Counted from the stretch's first letter, positions 7,990 to 17,155 are shown. The stretch: DNA of 64,000 nt from Shimia_B sp038528385 (GCA_038528385.1 JBCBET010000002.1:372001-436000), one strand, 5' to 3'. The notes: generated from the sequence alone by a model not told the origin. Made by a program: numbers and translations.

Positions 7990-9609
7990 TTGACCCGCAT
8001 CCTTGCCGCATTGAGCAATTCCACCGCCTTCGACGGCTTCCAGGGCGGCGGGTTCGACCTCTCTCGGCTGCGGATCGAGGTGCTTGCGGGCCTCACCGTG
8101 GCGCTGGCGCTGGTGCCGGAGGCGGTGGCCTTCGCCTTCGTGGCGGGGGTGCACCCGCTGGTGGGGCTCTATGCGGCCTTCATCGTGGGGCTGATCACGG
8201 CGCTCATCGGGGGGCGTCCGGGCATGATCTCGGGCGCCACGGGCGCGCTCGCGGTGGTGATGGTCTCCCTCGTGGCGACGCACGGGGTGGAGTACCTTTT
8301 TGCCACGGTGGTCTTGATGGGGCTCATCCAGATCGTCGTGGGGGTGATGCGCTGGGGCAAGTTCATCCGCCTCGTGCCGCATCCGGTGATGCTGGGTTTC
8401 GTGAACGGGCTGGCCATCGTGATCTTTCTCGCGCAGCTCAGCCAGTTCAAGGTGCCGGGCACCATGGTCTCCAACGGGCATGGGATGACGGGCGGGGACT
8501 GGATGACCGGCGCGCCGCTTTACTGGATGCTCGCGCTCGTGGCGGTGACGATGGCCATCATCTGGGCAATGCCGCGGCTGACGAAGGCCGTGCCCGCGCC
8601 GCTTGCCGCCATCGGGATCGTGGCGGGGATCGTCATCGCCTTCGGCATCGACGTGCCGCGGGTGGGCGATCTCGCCTCCATCGAGGGGGGTCTCCCCGCC
8701 TTCCACATCCCCACTGTCCCGCTCACGCTCGAAACGCTGGAGATCATCCTGCCCTACGCCATCATCCTGGCGGCCATCGGGCTCATCGAGAGCCTTCTGA
8801 CGCTGAACCTCGTGGGCGAGATGACGAATACCCGCGGCGGCTCCTCCCAGGAATGCACGGCGCAGGGCATCGCCAACACGGTCACGGGCTTCTTCGGGGG
8901 CATGGGCGGCTGCGCCATGATCGGGCAGTCGATGATCAACGTGAAATCGGGCGCCCGGACCCGCATCGCGGGGATCACGGCCGCGCTCTTTCTTCTCGCG
9001 TTCATCATCTTCCTGTCTCCGGCGATCGAGCAGATCCCGCTCGCAGCCCTCGTGGGCGTGATGTTCATGGTCGTGATCGGCACCTTCGCCTGGAACAGTT
9101 TCAAGATCATGCGGAAGGTGCCGCGCATCGATGCCTTCGTCATCGTGCTCGTGACGGTGGTGACGGTGCTCACCGACCTCGCCATCGCCGTGGTCGTGGG
9201 CGTGATCGTGAGCGCGCTGGCCTATGCCTGGCAGAACGCCACGCGCATCCACGCCAAGACCTACCGCACGCCCGAGGGGGCGAAGGTCTACCAGGTGCAG
9301 GGGCCGCTCTTCTTCGGCTCGGCAGAGGGCTTCATCGAACTCTTCGATGTGGACGGGGACCCCGGCGAGATCATCGTGGACTTCGCCGAGAGCCGCGTGG
9401 CCGATCAGTCCGCGCTGCAGGCGATCGAGGCCGTGGCCGCGAAATACGAAGCGTCGGGCAAACGCATCCAGCTCCGGCATCTGAGCCGGGATTGTCACCA
9501 GCTTCTGAAGACGGCCGGTCACCTCATGGTCGATAGCGACGACGACCCGGACTATCAGGTGGCCGTGGATTACAGCGTGCGCACGGGCATCCTCGCCGGC
9601 GGCCATTGA
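7990..9609 (+). CDS. SulP family anion transporter with STAS domain
   Basis: A 539-residue protein. Residues about 30-420 hold roughly 11-12 hydrophobic segments with SulP features (AGLTVALALVPEAVAFAFV, HPLVGLYAAFIVGLITAL, GRPGMISGATGA, GGMGGCAMIGQSMINVKSG). The C-terminal ~110 residues form a soluble STAS domain (VYQVQGPLFFGSAEGF, IIVDFAESRVADQSAL). The start is a TTG with GGGGGA eight bases upstream. SulP proteins carry sulfate, bicarbonate or other anions; the substrate is not fixed by context. It is divergent from mtnP across a 210-bp gap. Confidence 0.92.
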   Translation: MTRILAALSNSTAFDGFQGGGFDLSRLRIEVLAGLTVALALVPEAVAFAFVAGVHPLVGLYAAFIVGLITALIGGRPGMISGATGALAVVMVSLVATHGVEYLFATVVLMGLIQIVVGVMRWGKFIRLVPHPVMLGFVNGLAIVIFLAQLSQFKVPGTMVSNGHGMTGGDWMTGAPLYWMLALVAVTMAIIWAMPRLTKAVPAPLAAIGIVAGIVIAFGIDVPRVGDLASIEGGLPAFHIPTVPLTLETLEIILPYAIILAAIGLIESLLTLNLVGEMTNTRGGSSQECTAQGIANTVTGFFGGMGGCAMIGQSMINVKSGARTRIAGITAALFLLAFIIFLSPAIEQIPLAALVGVMFMVVIGTFAWNSFKIMRKVPRIDAFVIVLVTVVTVLTDLAIAVVVGVIVSALAYAWQNATRIHAKTYRTPEGAKVYQVQGPLFFGSAEGFIELFDVDGDPGEIIVDFAESRVADQSALQAIEAVAAKYEASGKRIQLRHLSRDCHQLLKTAGHLMVDSDDDPDYQVAVDYSVRTGILAGGH

Positions 9610-9649
9610 GGGCGGGGAGAAGGCGCTTCGAAGCGCCTTCGCCGCCCTC
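9608..9649. terminator. Bidirectional hairpin between convergent genes
   Basis: A perfect 22-bp palindrome (9619-9640, GAAGGCGCTTC and its complement) sits within an outer GAGGGCG/CGCCCTC stem (9608-9614 and 9643-9649). It lies between the sulP stop and the convergent flavin reductase stop. There is no long T-run, so it may act with Rho or as an mRNA 3'-end stabiliser. Confidence 0.65.
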
Positions 9650-9652
9650 GCC

Positions 9653-10255
9653 TCACTCGCCCGGGCGTTTCAGGGAGAAAAGCTCCGTCACGCGGGTGTA
9701 GTCCCGGTAGCCCAGGCGGGAGAGCGGGGCGTACCGGGTGATGTCGAACTTGCCGTCCACCACGCAATCGTCGCGCAGGTGTATGCCTGTCACCTCCCCC
9801 AAGACGACGTAGTTGTTATCCCCCTCTATCCGCAGGATTCGTGTCACCCGGCATTCGAGAGAGGCGGGCGCCGTGCCCACGCGGGGGCAGTCGATCGTTT
9901 CGCACTCCGCCTTCTGCGCCCCCGAGACCGCGAACTCGTCCTCGCCGGCCGCGAGCATGCCGGCGGAGGCGTTCATGACGTCCTTTGCCGCGTATTCGAC
10001 CACGTTCACGCAGAAAACGCCGCTCTTGCGCAGAAGCGCCACGCTGTCCTTCGTGTCGCCGCGGTCCTCCTTGCGCGAGGTCGAGGCGAACATCACCTGC
10101 GGCGGCACGTAGGCCACGGCGTTGAAGAACGAATAGGGCGCGAGGTTGTCCTGCCCGCCGTAGCGCGTGGAGATCCAGCCGATGGGGCGCGGCGTCACCA
10201 CGGCGTTGAAAGGGTTGTGCGGCAGGCCGTGGCCGTCTTCGGGGCGGTAGAACAT
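9653..10255 (-). CDS. Flavin reductase-like FMN-binding protein
   Basis: A 200-residue protein of the flavin reductase-like (DIM6/NTAB) split-barrel family: VTPRPIGWISTRYGGQDNLAPYSFFNAVAYVPPQVMF near residues 20-60 is the flavin-binding signature, followed by KDSVALLRKSGVFCVNVVEY. Members bind FMN non-covalently and act as flavin reductases or small-molecule oxidoreductases. No monooxygenase partner gene is next to it, so the physiological role is open. Confidence 0.88.
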   Translation of the reverse strand: MFYRPEDGHGLPHNPFNAVVTPRPIGWISTRYGGQDNLAPYSFFNAVAYVPPQVMFASTSRKEDRGDTKDSVALLRKSGVFCVNVVEYAAKDVMNASAGMLAAGEDEFAVSGAQKAECETIDCPRVGTAPASLECRVTRILRIEGDNNYVVLGEVTGIHLRDDCVVDGKFDITRYAPLSRLGYRDYTRVTELFSLKRPGE

Positions 10256-10347
10256 GGAGCTTTCCTTCTTTGCGGCAGAGCTAGCGCCGTGCTAGCCCGC
10301 GCGCCAGCGAATTGAGGCGGGGGCCCCCGCGGGGCCCGGGCGAAGAC

Positions 10348-10839
10348 ATGTACACGATCCGAGAAGAAGCCCCCCAAGACTGGTGGGAGGTGGAAGCGCT
10401 CTACGACACCTGCTTTGCGCCGGGGCGGGAGGCGCTTTCGTCCTACCGGCTGCGCGAGGGCGTGGCGAAGCTCGGCCCGCTCTGCCTCGTGGCGCGGGAT
10501 CCGGGCGGCATCCTCGCCGGCGCGGTCCGATACTGGCCGGTGCGGGTGGGGGCGCGGGACGCGCTCCTCCTCGGGCCCATCGCGGTGCATCCCACGCGGC
10601 AGGGGGAGGGGCTCGGCGGCGATCTTATCCTGCAATCGCTGGGGGCCGCGCGGGCGCTGGGCTGGGCTCGGGTGATCCTCGTGGGAGACGCGCACTATTA
10701 CGGGCGCTACGGCTTCCGGCCGCTCGCGGGCGTGGTGATGCCGCCGCCCACGAACCCCGACCGCGTGCTGGGCCAGGCGCTCCGCCCGGGCGCCTGGGAG
10801 GGCGTGACGGGCGATGTCAGCCGCGCGCCCCCGGCCTAG
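10348..10839 (+). CDS. GNAT N-acetyltransferase
   Basis: A 163-residue single-domain GNAT protein beginning MYTIREEAPQDWWEVEALYD. The acetyl-CoA loop region reads LGPIAVHPTRQGEGLGGDLI and is followed by RVILVGDAHYYGRYGFRPL, the usual beta5-alpha4 segment of YhbS-like acetyltransferases. An in-frame upstream GTG exists, but the ATG at 10348 fits the fold's first strand. It overlaps the convergent lrgB stop by 4 bp. Acceptor unknown. Confidence 0.87.
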   Translation: MYTIREEAPQDWWEVEALYDTCFAPGREALSSYRLREGVAKLGPLCLVARDPGGILAGAVRYWPVRVGARDALLLGPIAVHPTRQGEGLGGDLILQSLGAARALGWARVILVGDAHYYGRYGFRPLAGVVMPPPTNPDRVLGQALRPGAWEGVTGDVSRAPPA

Positions 10840-11552
10840 AGCATCCAGCGCACGAGAAGCGGCACGATGAAGCTCGTCAGGAGCGCATTGAGCGCCATGG
10901 CGATCCCGGCATAGGCCCCCGCCACCGGGTTCACCTGGAAGGCGCGGGCGGTCCCGATCCCGTGGGAGGCCACTCCCACCGAGAACCCCCGCGCGCGCCA
11001 GTCGGTGATGCGCATGAGGTTCATCAGCGGCGTCACCGTCACCGCCCCGATGATGCCCGTGAGGATGACGAGCACCGCCGTGAGCGTGGGGATGCCGCCC
11101 ACGGCCTCCGCGATGCCGAGCGCCACGGGCGCCGTCGTCGATTTCGGCGCGAGCGACAGGAGCACCTCCCGGGGCAGGCCCGCCACCTGCGCCATCACGA
11201 TGACCGAACCCGCCGCCACCACCGAGCCTACGATGAGCGCCAACGCGATGGGGGCCACGGAGGCGAGGATCGTCTCCCGGTTGTCCCAGAGCGGCAGCGC
11301 CAGCGCCACCGTGGCCGGGCCGAGCAGGAAATGGATGAACTGCGCCCCCTCGAAATACGTGCCATAGGTGGTCCCCGTGCCCCAGAGCACCGGCGCCAGG
11401 ATGAGCACCGAAAAGAGCACCGGGTTCGCCCAGGGCGCGTTCCGGAGCCGCTTCGCGGCCGTATCGGCGACAATATATGCGAGCAGCGTCGCCGTCAGCC
11501 AGGTGAGCGGCGCGGCCGACAGGTAGCTCCAGAGCTCTGCGACGCCCGTCAT
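10836..11552 (-). CDS. lrgB: LrgB/CidB family membrane protein
   Basis: A 238-residue multi-pass protein with the LrgB signature: SLAPKSTTAPVALGIAEAVGG, TGIIGAVTVTPLMNLMRI and ARGFSVGVASHGIGTARAFQ. It follows lrgA with a 4-bp overlap. The LrgAB/CidAB pair was first described as modulating murein hydrolase export and cell lysis, and homologues have been linked to organic acid or glycolate transport in other organisms. Either role is possible here. Confidence 0.9.
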   Translation of the reverse strand: MTGVAELWSYLSAAPLTWLTATLLAYIVADTAAKRLRNAPWANPVLFSVLILAPVLWGTGTTYGTYFEGAQFIHFLLGPATVALALPLWDNRETILASVAPIALALIVGSVVAAGSVIVMAQVAGLPREVLLSLAPKSTTAPVALGIAEAVGGIPTLTAVLVILTGIIGAVTVTPLMNLMRITDWRARGFSVGVASHGIGTARAFQVNPVAGAYAGIAMALNALLTSFIVPLLVRWML

Positions 11553-11902
11553 GATGGCGCGCCGCCAAGGACGCGCTGAACGCCAAGGAAGGTCGCCAGT
11601 GCCGCCAGCATGGCCAGCAGCGTGGAGAGCACGAGGATGATAAGCAGCGGCAGCCAGTCGGCGCTCAGCACCTCTAGATTGCCGATCACCCCCACGCCCG
11701 CGGGCACGAAGAGCAGCGAGAGATGCGCGAGGATCACGCGCGTCGTGGGCCGCAAGTCACTCGCCGTGGCGGGACGAAGCGCGACGATGGCCAGAAGAAG
11801 CGCGAGGCCGAGGACCGGCCCGGGCACGGGAAGGCCGAAGCCACGGGCGGTGATCTCACCGATGAGCTGGCAGCCGAGAAGCAGGCCGAGAGTGGGGAGC
11901 AT
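11549..11902 (-). CDS. lrgA: CidA/LrgA family holin-like protein
   Basis: A 117-residue protein with four hydrophobic segments. The N terminus LPTLGLLLGCQLIGEITARGFGLPVPGPVLGLALLL and the central SLLFVPAGVGVIGN are diagnostic of the CidA/LrgA holin-like family. It starts from ATG at 11902, precedes lrgB with a 4-bp overlap and forms a two-gene operon with it. The 234-bp gap upstream (11903-12136) holds a GGGGCTGGCCCC-type GC hairpin and otherwise nothing I can support. Confidence 0.88.
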   Translation of the reverse strand: MLPTLGLLLGCQLIGEITARGFGLPVPGPVLGLALLLAIVALRPATASDLRPTTRVILAHLSLLFVPAGVGVIGNLEVLSADWLPLLIILVLSTLLAMLAALATFLGVQRVLGGAPS

Positions 11903-12136
11903 GGGAGCCTCCGTGTCTTGCGATGGGACAGAAGTAGGGGTCGGGAGCGAGGGGCCAGCCCCGCGCGCTGGAGATACTTTTCTTTACGTACCCAAATGAC
12001 AAAACCAAGCAGAAGGAATGCCAGAAAGATCAATCATCCCGCTTCAATGATTCGGTACAGGATATGATCGGAAATGGCGACCTGAAGCCCACAATAATCG
12101 TCGACCTCTTTAATAAGGTCATCAACAAGGTAGCCG

Positions 12137-12763
12137 TCAAGCGAACCCCAAATTGAATGTACTAATGTCGTATGGCCGTATTTCGACAGATATGATTGCG
12201 ACCACTTCGTTCTTAGGCTCATTCCCATCAACAGGCGTTAGCAGCCAATCAGTTTCGACTTTTAGGTCCGTGACCAAGTCGTCATCTTGGAGGAGAACAA
12301 AGAAGGGATCTTCACCCTCGGCTGGACTTGAATGCCGCCGCAACTCGTTCGGGCCATTTGGTTTTCGAAGGCCGTCAATTAGTGACTTTACTCGGTTGTC
12401 TAAGTCCCCATGATCTAGCGGACTCCCGGGTTGGTCATGTCGAAGTAGCAAAATGTCCAACGCACACGATAGCTTCCAGCAGCTGCAGACAAGTGGCGCA
12501 AAACGGTATCCGTGCTCAACGAATTTGCTTGCTACATACTCGCCGAAGGGTGGCGCGTCTTCTTCGGGCCCATCGTCCCATCGGCTGGAAGTTTCGGCAG
12601 GCGAAAGCCGCGATACCGAGGTTGGCCGCCTTGCCGAACTCAAGAACTTGTTCGTTGACCAGAATTTCTTGAGTTGCGGGTGAATTTGTCGCCGTATTTC
12701 GTGAATAGGCCCTGCGAGCCTGTCGAACTGCCCGGATTCTGGATCCCTTTGTCGGGACGGCAA
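12137..12763 (-). CDS. Conserved hypothetical protein in an AT-rich patch, probably frameshifted near its start
   Basis: A 208-residue frame containing AGPIHEIRRQIHPQLKKFW, GDLDNRVKSLIDGLR, DPFFVLLQDDDLVTDLKVETD and the ending STFNLGFA. I recognise this pattern from an uncharacterised bacterial family; the DNR...D pattern loosely recalls RusA-like nucleases, but no function should be assigned. The frame can only start at TTG 12763. A second frame beginning GTG at 12797, with GGAGG four bases upstream, reads VDAVALDLEWS and would join in phase if one T were removed from the TTTT run just before codon 1, so an N-terminal frameshift or sequencing error is likely. Base composition is visibly AT-richer than the neighbours, and no partner genes are present. 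Confidence 0.6.
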   Translation of the reverse strand: MPSRQRDPESGQFDRLAGPIHEIRRQIHPQLKKFWSTNKFLSSARRPTSVSRLSPAETSSRWDDGPEEDAPPFGEYVASKFVEHGYRFAPLVCSCWKLSCALDILLLRHDQPGSPLDHGDLDNRVKSLIDGLRKPNGPNELRRHSSPAEGEDPFFVLLQDDDLVTDLKVETDWLLTPVDGNEPKNEVVAIISVEIRPYDISTFNLGFA

Positions 12764-12973
12764 AACTCCACTCTAAATCAAGCGCAACCGCATCCACATC
12801 GCCTCCGGCAAAAAAGGTGCCTCATCCCTGATGAGGTATCTGAATTCTCGTTACGACCCATCTACCTTTCACGTCTGGGTTCGGCAATTGTGGAAACGCC
12901 CTCGAATTCTCCAAGGTGTTCGGGGAAACATGAAAAGGGGACGTGGAGCGGGCCGCTGTCTTTTACACGCGCG

Positions 12974-15211
12974 TCAGCCGCGGGTGCGCAGCCAGTCCAT
13001 GATGGCGGGGCGCACGCTCTGGTCTCCGCGGGCGCGGGCGGTGTCGATGACGGCTTTCACCTCGTCGAGGTTCACGCGGCGCAGGATGTGTTTCACCGGG
13101 CCGATGGAAGCGGGGCGCATGGAGAGCGCGCGCAGGCCCATGGCCGCGATGCAGAGCGCCTCGATGGGGCGGCCCGCATCCTCGCCGCAAAAGCTCAGCC
13201 GCGTGTCGGTCGTCACGCAGCGCGCCACGATCTGCTCGAGAAAGCTCAGAAAGCTCACGTTGAGCGTGTCGTAGCGGCGCCGCACGCGCTCGTTCTCCCG
13301 GTCGGCGGCGAAGAAGAACTGCTTAAGGTCGTTGCCGCCGATGGAGAGGAACTCCACCTCCTCGAAGAACTTGCGCGGCGCGAAGGCGAGGCTCGGCGTC
13401 TCGAGCATCGCGCCCACGTGGATCTCAGAGGGGAGCGCGTGGCCGAGGATGCGCTCGCGCTCCACCGCCTTGTCGAGCTCGGCCTTGGCCTGACGATACT
13501 CGTCATACTGCGCGACGAAGGGAAACATCACGTGGAGCGGGCGGCCCTCGGCGGCGCGCACCAGCGCCTGGAGCTGCATGCGCAGCACGCCGGGCTTGTC
13601 GAGGCCCACGCGGATCGCGCGCCAGCCCAGCGCCGGGTTCGGCTCGTCGTTGGGCTTCATGTAGGGCAGCACCTTGTCGGAGCCGATATCGAGCGTGCGA
13701 AAGACCACAGGCTTGCCGCCCGCGGCATCGAGCACGCGCTTGTAGAGCGCCACGAGCTCTGCCCGCTTGGGCATCTGCGCGCGGATCAGGAACTGGAGCT
13801 CGGTGCGGAAGAGGCCCACCCCCTCGGCCCCCGAGGAGGGCAGGGAGGGCAGATCGGCCATGAGGCCCGCATTCATGTGCAGCGCCACCACCGAGCCGCA
13901 GAGCGCGCGGGCGGGCTGATCACGGAGCGAGGCGTAGCGCGACTGCGCCTCCGCCTGCATCGCCATCTTGTCCTGGAAGGCCGCGCGCACCGTGTCGTCG
14001 GGGCGCAGATGCACCACGCCCTGCTCCCCGTCGAGCATGATCGTGTCGCCGTTGAGCGCGTCCGTGGTGATCCCTTCGGCATTGATGATGAGCGGGATCG
14101 CCCAGGCGCGGGCAACGACGGCGGCGTGGGAGCCCACGGAGCCCTCTTCGAGCACGATGCCCTTGAGCTTGCGACCGTAATCGAGGAGCTCGGCGGGCCC
14201 GATGTTGCGCGCCACGAGGACGGCATCGGCGGGCATCTCGCCGGTCTCGCCCTGGCCCGTGAGAATGCGCAGGAGCCTGTTCGACAGGTCATCGAGGTCG
14301 TGGAGACGCTCGCGCAGATAGGCGTCGGGCTGATCGCCGAGCCGCGTGCGGGCCTGGCTCTGCTCCTTTTCAACGGCGGCCTCGGCGGAGAGGCCCGAGG
14401 CGATGTCGGCCTCCATGCGCCGCCGCCAGCCGCGGGAATTGGCGAACATGCGGAAGGTCTCCACCACCTCGCGCTCGTCCTTTGTGGCGCCCGCGGTGCC
14501 TGCGAGCATCTTGTCCACCGACAGGCGCAGCTGGTCGAGGGCTGTGTCGAGCCGGGCGAGCTCCGTCTCCGGATCGTCCGAGAACGGGTTCGTCACCACC
14601 ACGCGCGGCTCGTGGAGGTAGACCGAGCCCATGGCCACGCCCTCCTGTCCCACGGAGCCGCGATACATGGCAGGCTGCTGGTGGGGCGCCAGGGAGAAAT
14701 CGCCGCCGCTCGTGAGCTGCCCGAGCTCGGTCATCTCCGCCAGGACCATGGCCACGACCTCGAGCGCGTAGACCTCGTCCTCGCTATACTCCCGCGCCGC
14801 CTTCGACTGCACGACGAGCACGCCCTGGGGCACGCCGAGGCGTTGGATGGGCACGCCGCAGAAGGCCGAAAAGACCTCCTCCCCCGTCTCCGGCATGAAG
14901 CGGAAACCGGGAGTGGAGGGGGCGTCGGCGGTGTTCACCGGCGTGCCCTTCCGCGCCACGCGGCCCACGAGCCCTTCGGAGAGGCGCATGCGCGTCTTGT
15001 GCACCGCTTCCTGGTTGAGCCCTTCGGTCGCGCAGAGTTCCAGCGTCTCGGCATCCCGGAAAAGGTAGATGGAACAGACCTCAGTCTCCATGGAGGCGGC
15101 GATGATGTCCACGATGCGGTCGAGCCGCGCCTGCCCGGACGTGCCGTCGGCCATGGCCGCGCGGAGGCGGCCCAGGAGCTTGCGGCTCTCTGTCTCGGTG
15201 GGAGGTGTCAT
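12974..15211 (-). CDS. ptsP: Phosphoenolpyruvate-protein phosphotransferase of the nitrogen PTS (GAF-EI)
   Basis: A 745-residue EINtr. An N-terminal GAF domain occupies about residues 20-160 (DRIVDIIAASMETEVCSIYLF). It is followed by the EI N-terminal domain, the swivelling phosphohistidine loop (GSVGSHAAVVARAWAIPLI; the histidine is the phosphorylated residue) and the PEP-binding barrel (GVGLFRTELQFLIR, MFPFVAQYDEYRQAKAEL, EFLSIGGNDLKQFF, CGEDAGRPIEALCIAAMGLRALSM). It starts the PEP to NPr phosphorelay, which regulates nitrogen and potassium physiology rather than sugar uptake. In many alphaproteobacteria ptsP follows lysC directly; here about 2.1 kb of other genes separates them. Confidence 0.95.
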   Translation of the reverse strand: MTPPTETESRKLLGRLRAAMADGTSGQARLDRIVDIIAASMETEVCSIYLFRDAETLELCATEGLNQEAVHKTRMRLSEGLVGRVARKGTPVNTADAPSTPGFRFMPETGEEVFSAFCGVPIQRLGVPQGVLVVQSKAAREYSEDEVYALEVVAMVLAEMTELGQLTSGGDFSLAPHQQPAMYRGSVGQEGVAMGSVYLHEPRVVVTNPFSDDPETELARLDTALDQLRLSVDKMLAGTAGATKDEREVVETFRMFANSRGWRRRMEADIASGLSAEAAVEKEQSQARTRLGDQPDAYLRERLHDLDDLSNRLLRILTGQGETGEMPADAVLVARNIGPAELLDYGRKLKGIVLEEGSVGSHAAVVARAWAIPLIINAEGITTDALNGDTIMLDGEQGVVHLRPDDTVRAAFQDKMAMQAEAQSRYASLRDQPARALCGSVVALHMNAGLMADLPSLPSSGAEGVGLFRTELQFLIRAQMPKRAELVALYKRVLDAAGGKPVVFRTLDIGSDKVLPYMKPNDEPNPALGWRAIRVGLDKPGVLRMQLQALVRAAEGRPLHVMFPFVAQYDEYRQAKAELDKAVERERILGHALPSEIHVGAMLETPSLAFAPRKFFEEVEFLSIGGNDLKQFFFAADRENERVRRRYDTLNVSFLSFLEQIVARCVTTDTRLSFCGEDAGRPIEALCIAAMGLRALSMRPASIGPVKHILRRVNLDEVKAVIDTARARGDQSVRPAIMDWLRTRG

Positions 15212-15336
15212 GGAGATGCTGTCGATGGGGGCGCTGTCAGTTTATGCTGACACGTTAGCGGCCTTCGGCGCAGCGGGCAATCACCGCGCGGCGGCGCCTC
15301 TGTTGACGCGCCCCGGGGGCCGGGGTTCAAAGCGCC

Positions 15337-16602
15337 ATGAAAGAGCAGTCGCGCCAGGCCTTTATCCGGTTCGTCAGCGCCTCGGGCCTGACCAATCTGG
15401 CCGATGGAATCGCCACCGTGCTCTGGGCCTGGGTGGCGACGCTCCTCACGCGGGACGCGCTGCTGGTGGCGGTGATGCCGGTGGCGCTGCGGCTGCCGTG
15501 GTTTCTCTTCGCGCTTCCGGCGGGCGTCTTGGCCGACCGGGTGGATCGGCGCCGGCTCATTCTGGCCATGGACCTGGTGCGCGCGGGCGCCTTCGCGCTG
15601 GCAGGGCTCGCCGTGGCGCTGGCGCTGCCCTTGCCGGCAGCGGCGGAGACCGGGGCCTCTGTGCCCTGGCTCTTCGCGGGGCTCCTCGGGGCGGCGTTCC
15701 TCGTGGGGACGGCGGAGGTGTTTCGCGACAACGCCGCGCAGACGATGCTGCCCGCGCTCGTGCCCAAGGCCTCGCTCGAACGCGCGAACGGGCGGCTCTG
15801 GTCGGTGGAGCTCCTGGGCAACGAGCTCATCGGCCCCGCGCTGGGCGCATTTCTCATCGCCGCGAGCCTCTGGTCGCCCTTCGCGCTCAACGCCGCGGCC
15901 TTCGCCGTGGCCGCGGCTCTGCTGGCAAGCCTGCCCGGCGCCTTCCGCCCGCCGCCGCGCGCGAGGGCGGATTGGCGCGCCGAACTGGCGGAAGGTTTCG
16001 CGTTTCTGCGGGCCTCGCCCATCCTGACCGCGCTCGCGCTCATCACGGGCGGGTGGAACCTGCTCTGGATGATGGTGACGGTGGCGCTCATCCTCCACGC
16101 ACAGGAGACGCTCGGGATGAGCGCGCCGGCCTACGGCCTCCTCCTCGCCGCAGGCGCCGTGGGCGGGATCGCGGGCAGCCTCGTGGCCGAGCGCATCATC
16201 GCGCGTCTGGGGCCCGGGCGCACGGCGCAGTGGATGCTCCTGGCCTCCGCTCTGGCCTTTGCCGCGATCCCGCTCGCGCCGAACGCGTGGGTTCTGGCCG
16301 CGATCCTGGCGCCGTTTCAGGCCACGGGGCTGATCTGGAACACGGTGAGCGTGTCGCACCGTCAGCGGATCACGCCCGACGCGATCCTCGGGCGGCTGAA
16401 TTCGGTCTACCGGCTCCTGGCCTGGGGGATGATGCCCCTGGGGCTTCTGCTGTCGGGCTGGCTCATCGGCGTCTCCGAGGGAGCGGTGCCGCGGAATGTG
16501 GCGCTCACCGTGCCGTTCTACGCCGCAGCCCTCGGGGCCGCGCTCCTGACGCTGGCCGGATGGCGCCCGCTCGGGCGCGGCTTTGCCTCGGGGGCCGCGT
16601 GA
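15337..16602 (+). CDS. MFS transporter
   Basis: A 421-residue protein with about 12 hydrophobic segments and the MFS loop motif ALPAGVLADRVDRRRLILAMDLVRAGA between TM2 and TM3. The arrangement resembles the enterobactin-exporter-like/MFS_3 group. Substrate cannot be predicted. The ATG lies 125 bp from the divergent ptsP start. It is followed after 13 bp by a small membrane protein gene, likely co-transcribed. Confidence 0.88.
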   Translation: MKEQSRQAFIRFVSASGLTNLADGIATVLWAWVATLLTRDALLVAVMPVALRLPWFLFALPAGVLADRVDRRRLILAMDLVRAGAFALAGLAVALALPLPAAAETGASVPWLFAGLLGAAFLVGTAEVFRDNAAQTMLPALVPKASLERANGRLWSVELLGNELIGPALGAFLIAASLWSPFALNAAAFAVAAALLASLPGAFRPPPRARADWRAELAEGFAFLRASPILTALALITGGWNLLWMMVTVALILHAQETLGMSAPAYGLLLAAGAVGGIAGSLVAERIIARLGPGRTAQWMLLASALAFAAIPLAPNAWVLAAILAPFQATGLIWNTVSVSHRQRITPDAILGRLNSVYRLLAWGMMPLGLLLSGWLIGVSEGAVPRNVALTVPFYAAALGAALLTLAGWRPLGRGFASGAA

Positions 16603-16615
16603 GGTAAGAGGGGCC

Positions 16616-16867
16616 ATGGCGGATACGTTTTTCTCCGAGGCGGCGCGGGCGTGCCGCCGCGTCGCCGTGGGGCTCATCGCCCGGGCCTGGCCGGGAGAGA
16701 GCCTGTCGGACGTGGAGGCGCGGATCGCGGCGCAGTCCGTGACGATGCAGACCCTCATCGTCGCCGCGGTGCTGGCGCTCCTTTTCGCGGGTGCGATGCT
16801 CGCGGCGCAATTCGGGTGGATGGGAATGCTCGTCTACTTCGCCGCGGTCGTGGCGCTGGTGGGGTAG
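16616..16867 (+). CDS. Small membrane protein (83 aa)
   Basis: An ATG 13 bp after the MFS stop, preceded by AGAGGGG, opens an 83-residue frame. Residues 1-40 are amphipathic and charged (FFSEAARACRRVAVGLIARAWPGESLSDVEARIAAQ). The rest forms one long or two short hydrophobic segments (LIVAAVLALLFAGAMLAAQF and MGMLVYFAAVVALV). I do not recognise the family. Position suggests it belongs to the MFS transcription unit. A two-TM membrane topology is inferred. Confidence 0.6.
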   Translation: MADTFFSEAARACRRVAVGLIARAWPGESLSDVEARIAAQSVTMQTLIVAAVLALLFAGAMLAAQFGWMGMLVYFAAVVALVG

Positions 16868-16984
16868 CGGCGCGGAAACCTGCGTCATTCTGCCCACCCC
16901 TCGGGCGACAGTCTTTGTGAACCATGTCCGCGCGAAGCCCGTACCCTTCGTGTCCGCATCGCAAATACTGACAAGGAGACGACT

Positions 16985-17155
16985 ATGGAACTTCCCCTAC
17001 TTCTGAGCTTCGCCACCTTGGGCTTCGTGGCCGTGTTCGCCTACATCAACGGTCGGGTGACGCAGCGCCAGCTGAAAGAGGGCACCTTCACGCGCTCCAC
17101 GCTTTGCGCCACGTCGGAGCACTGGAAAAGCCCGATGAAAACGACCTTCAAGTAA
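16985..17155 (+). CDS. Small hypothetical membrane protein (56 aa)
   Basis: A 56-codon frame with an excellent ribosome binding site (AAGGAGA, 16972-16978) six bases before the ATG and a classic Rho-independent terminator 8 bp after the stop. Both argue that this short gene is real. Residues 3-20 (LPLLLSFATLGFVAVFAY) form one transmembrane helix; the remainder is basic and polar and includes one cysteine (TLCATSEHW). Family and function not recognised. Confidence 0.7.
   Translation: MELPLLLSFATLGFVAVFAYINGRVTQRQLKEGTFTRSTLCATSEHWKSPMKTTFK

Noticed and set aside
7936..9606. 556-codon frame antisense to sulP
   Set aside because: His/Asp/Arg-rich shadow of a well-supported transporter gene.
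12674..15250. 858-codon plus-strand frame opposite ptsP
   Set aside because: Shadow frame: no recognisable domain, while PtsP motifs are complete on the other strand.
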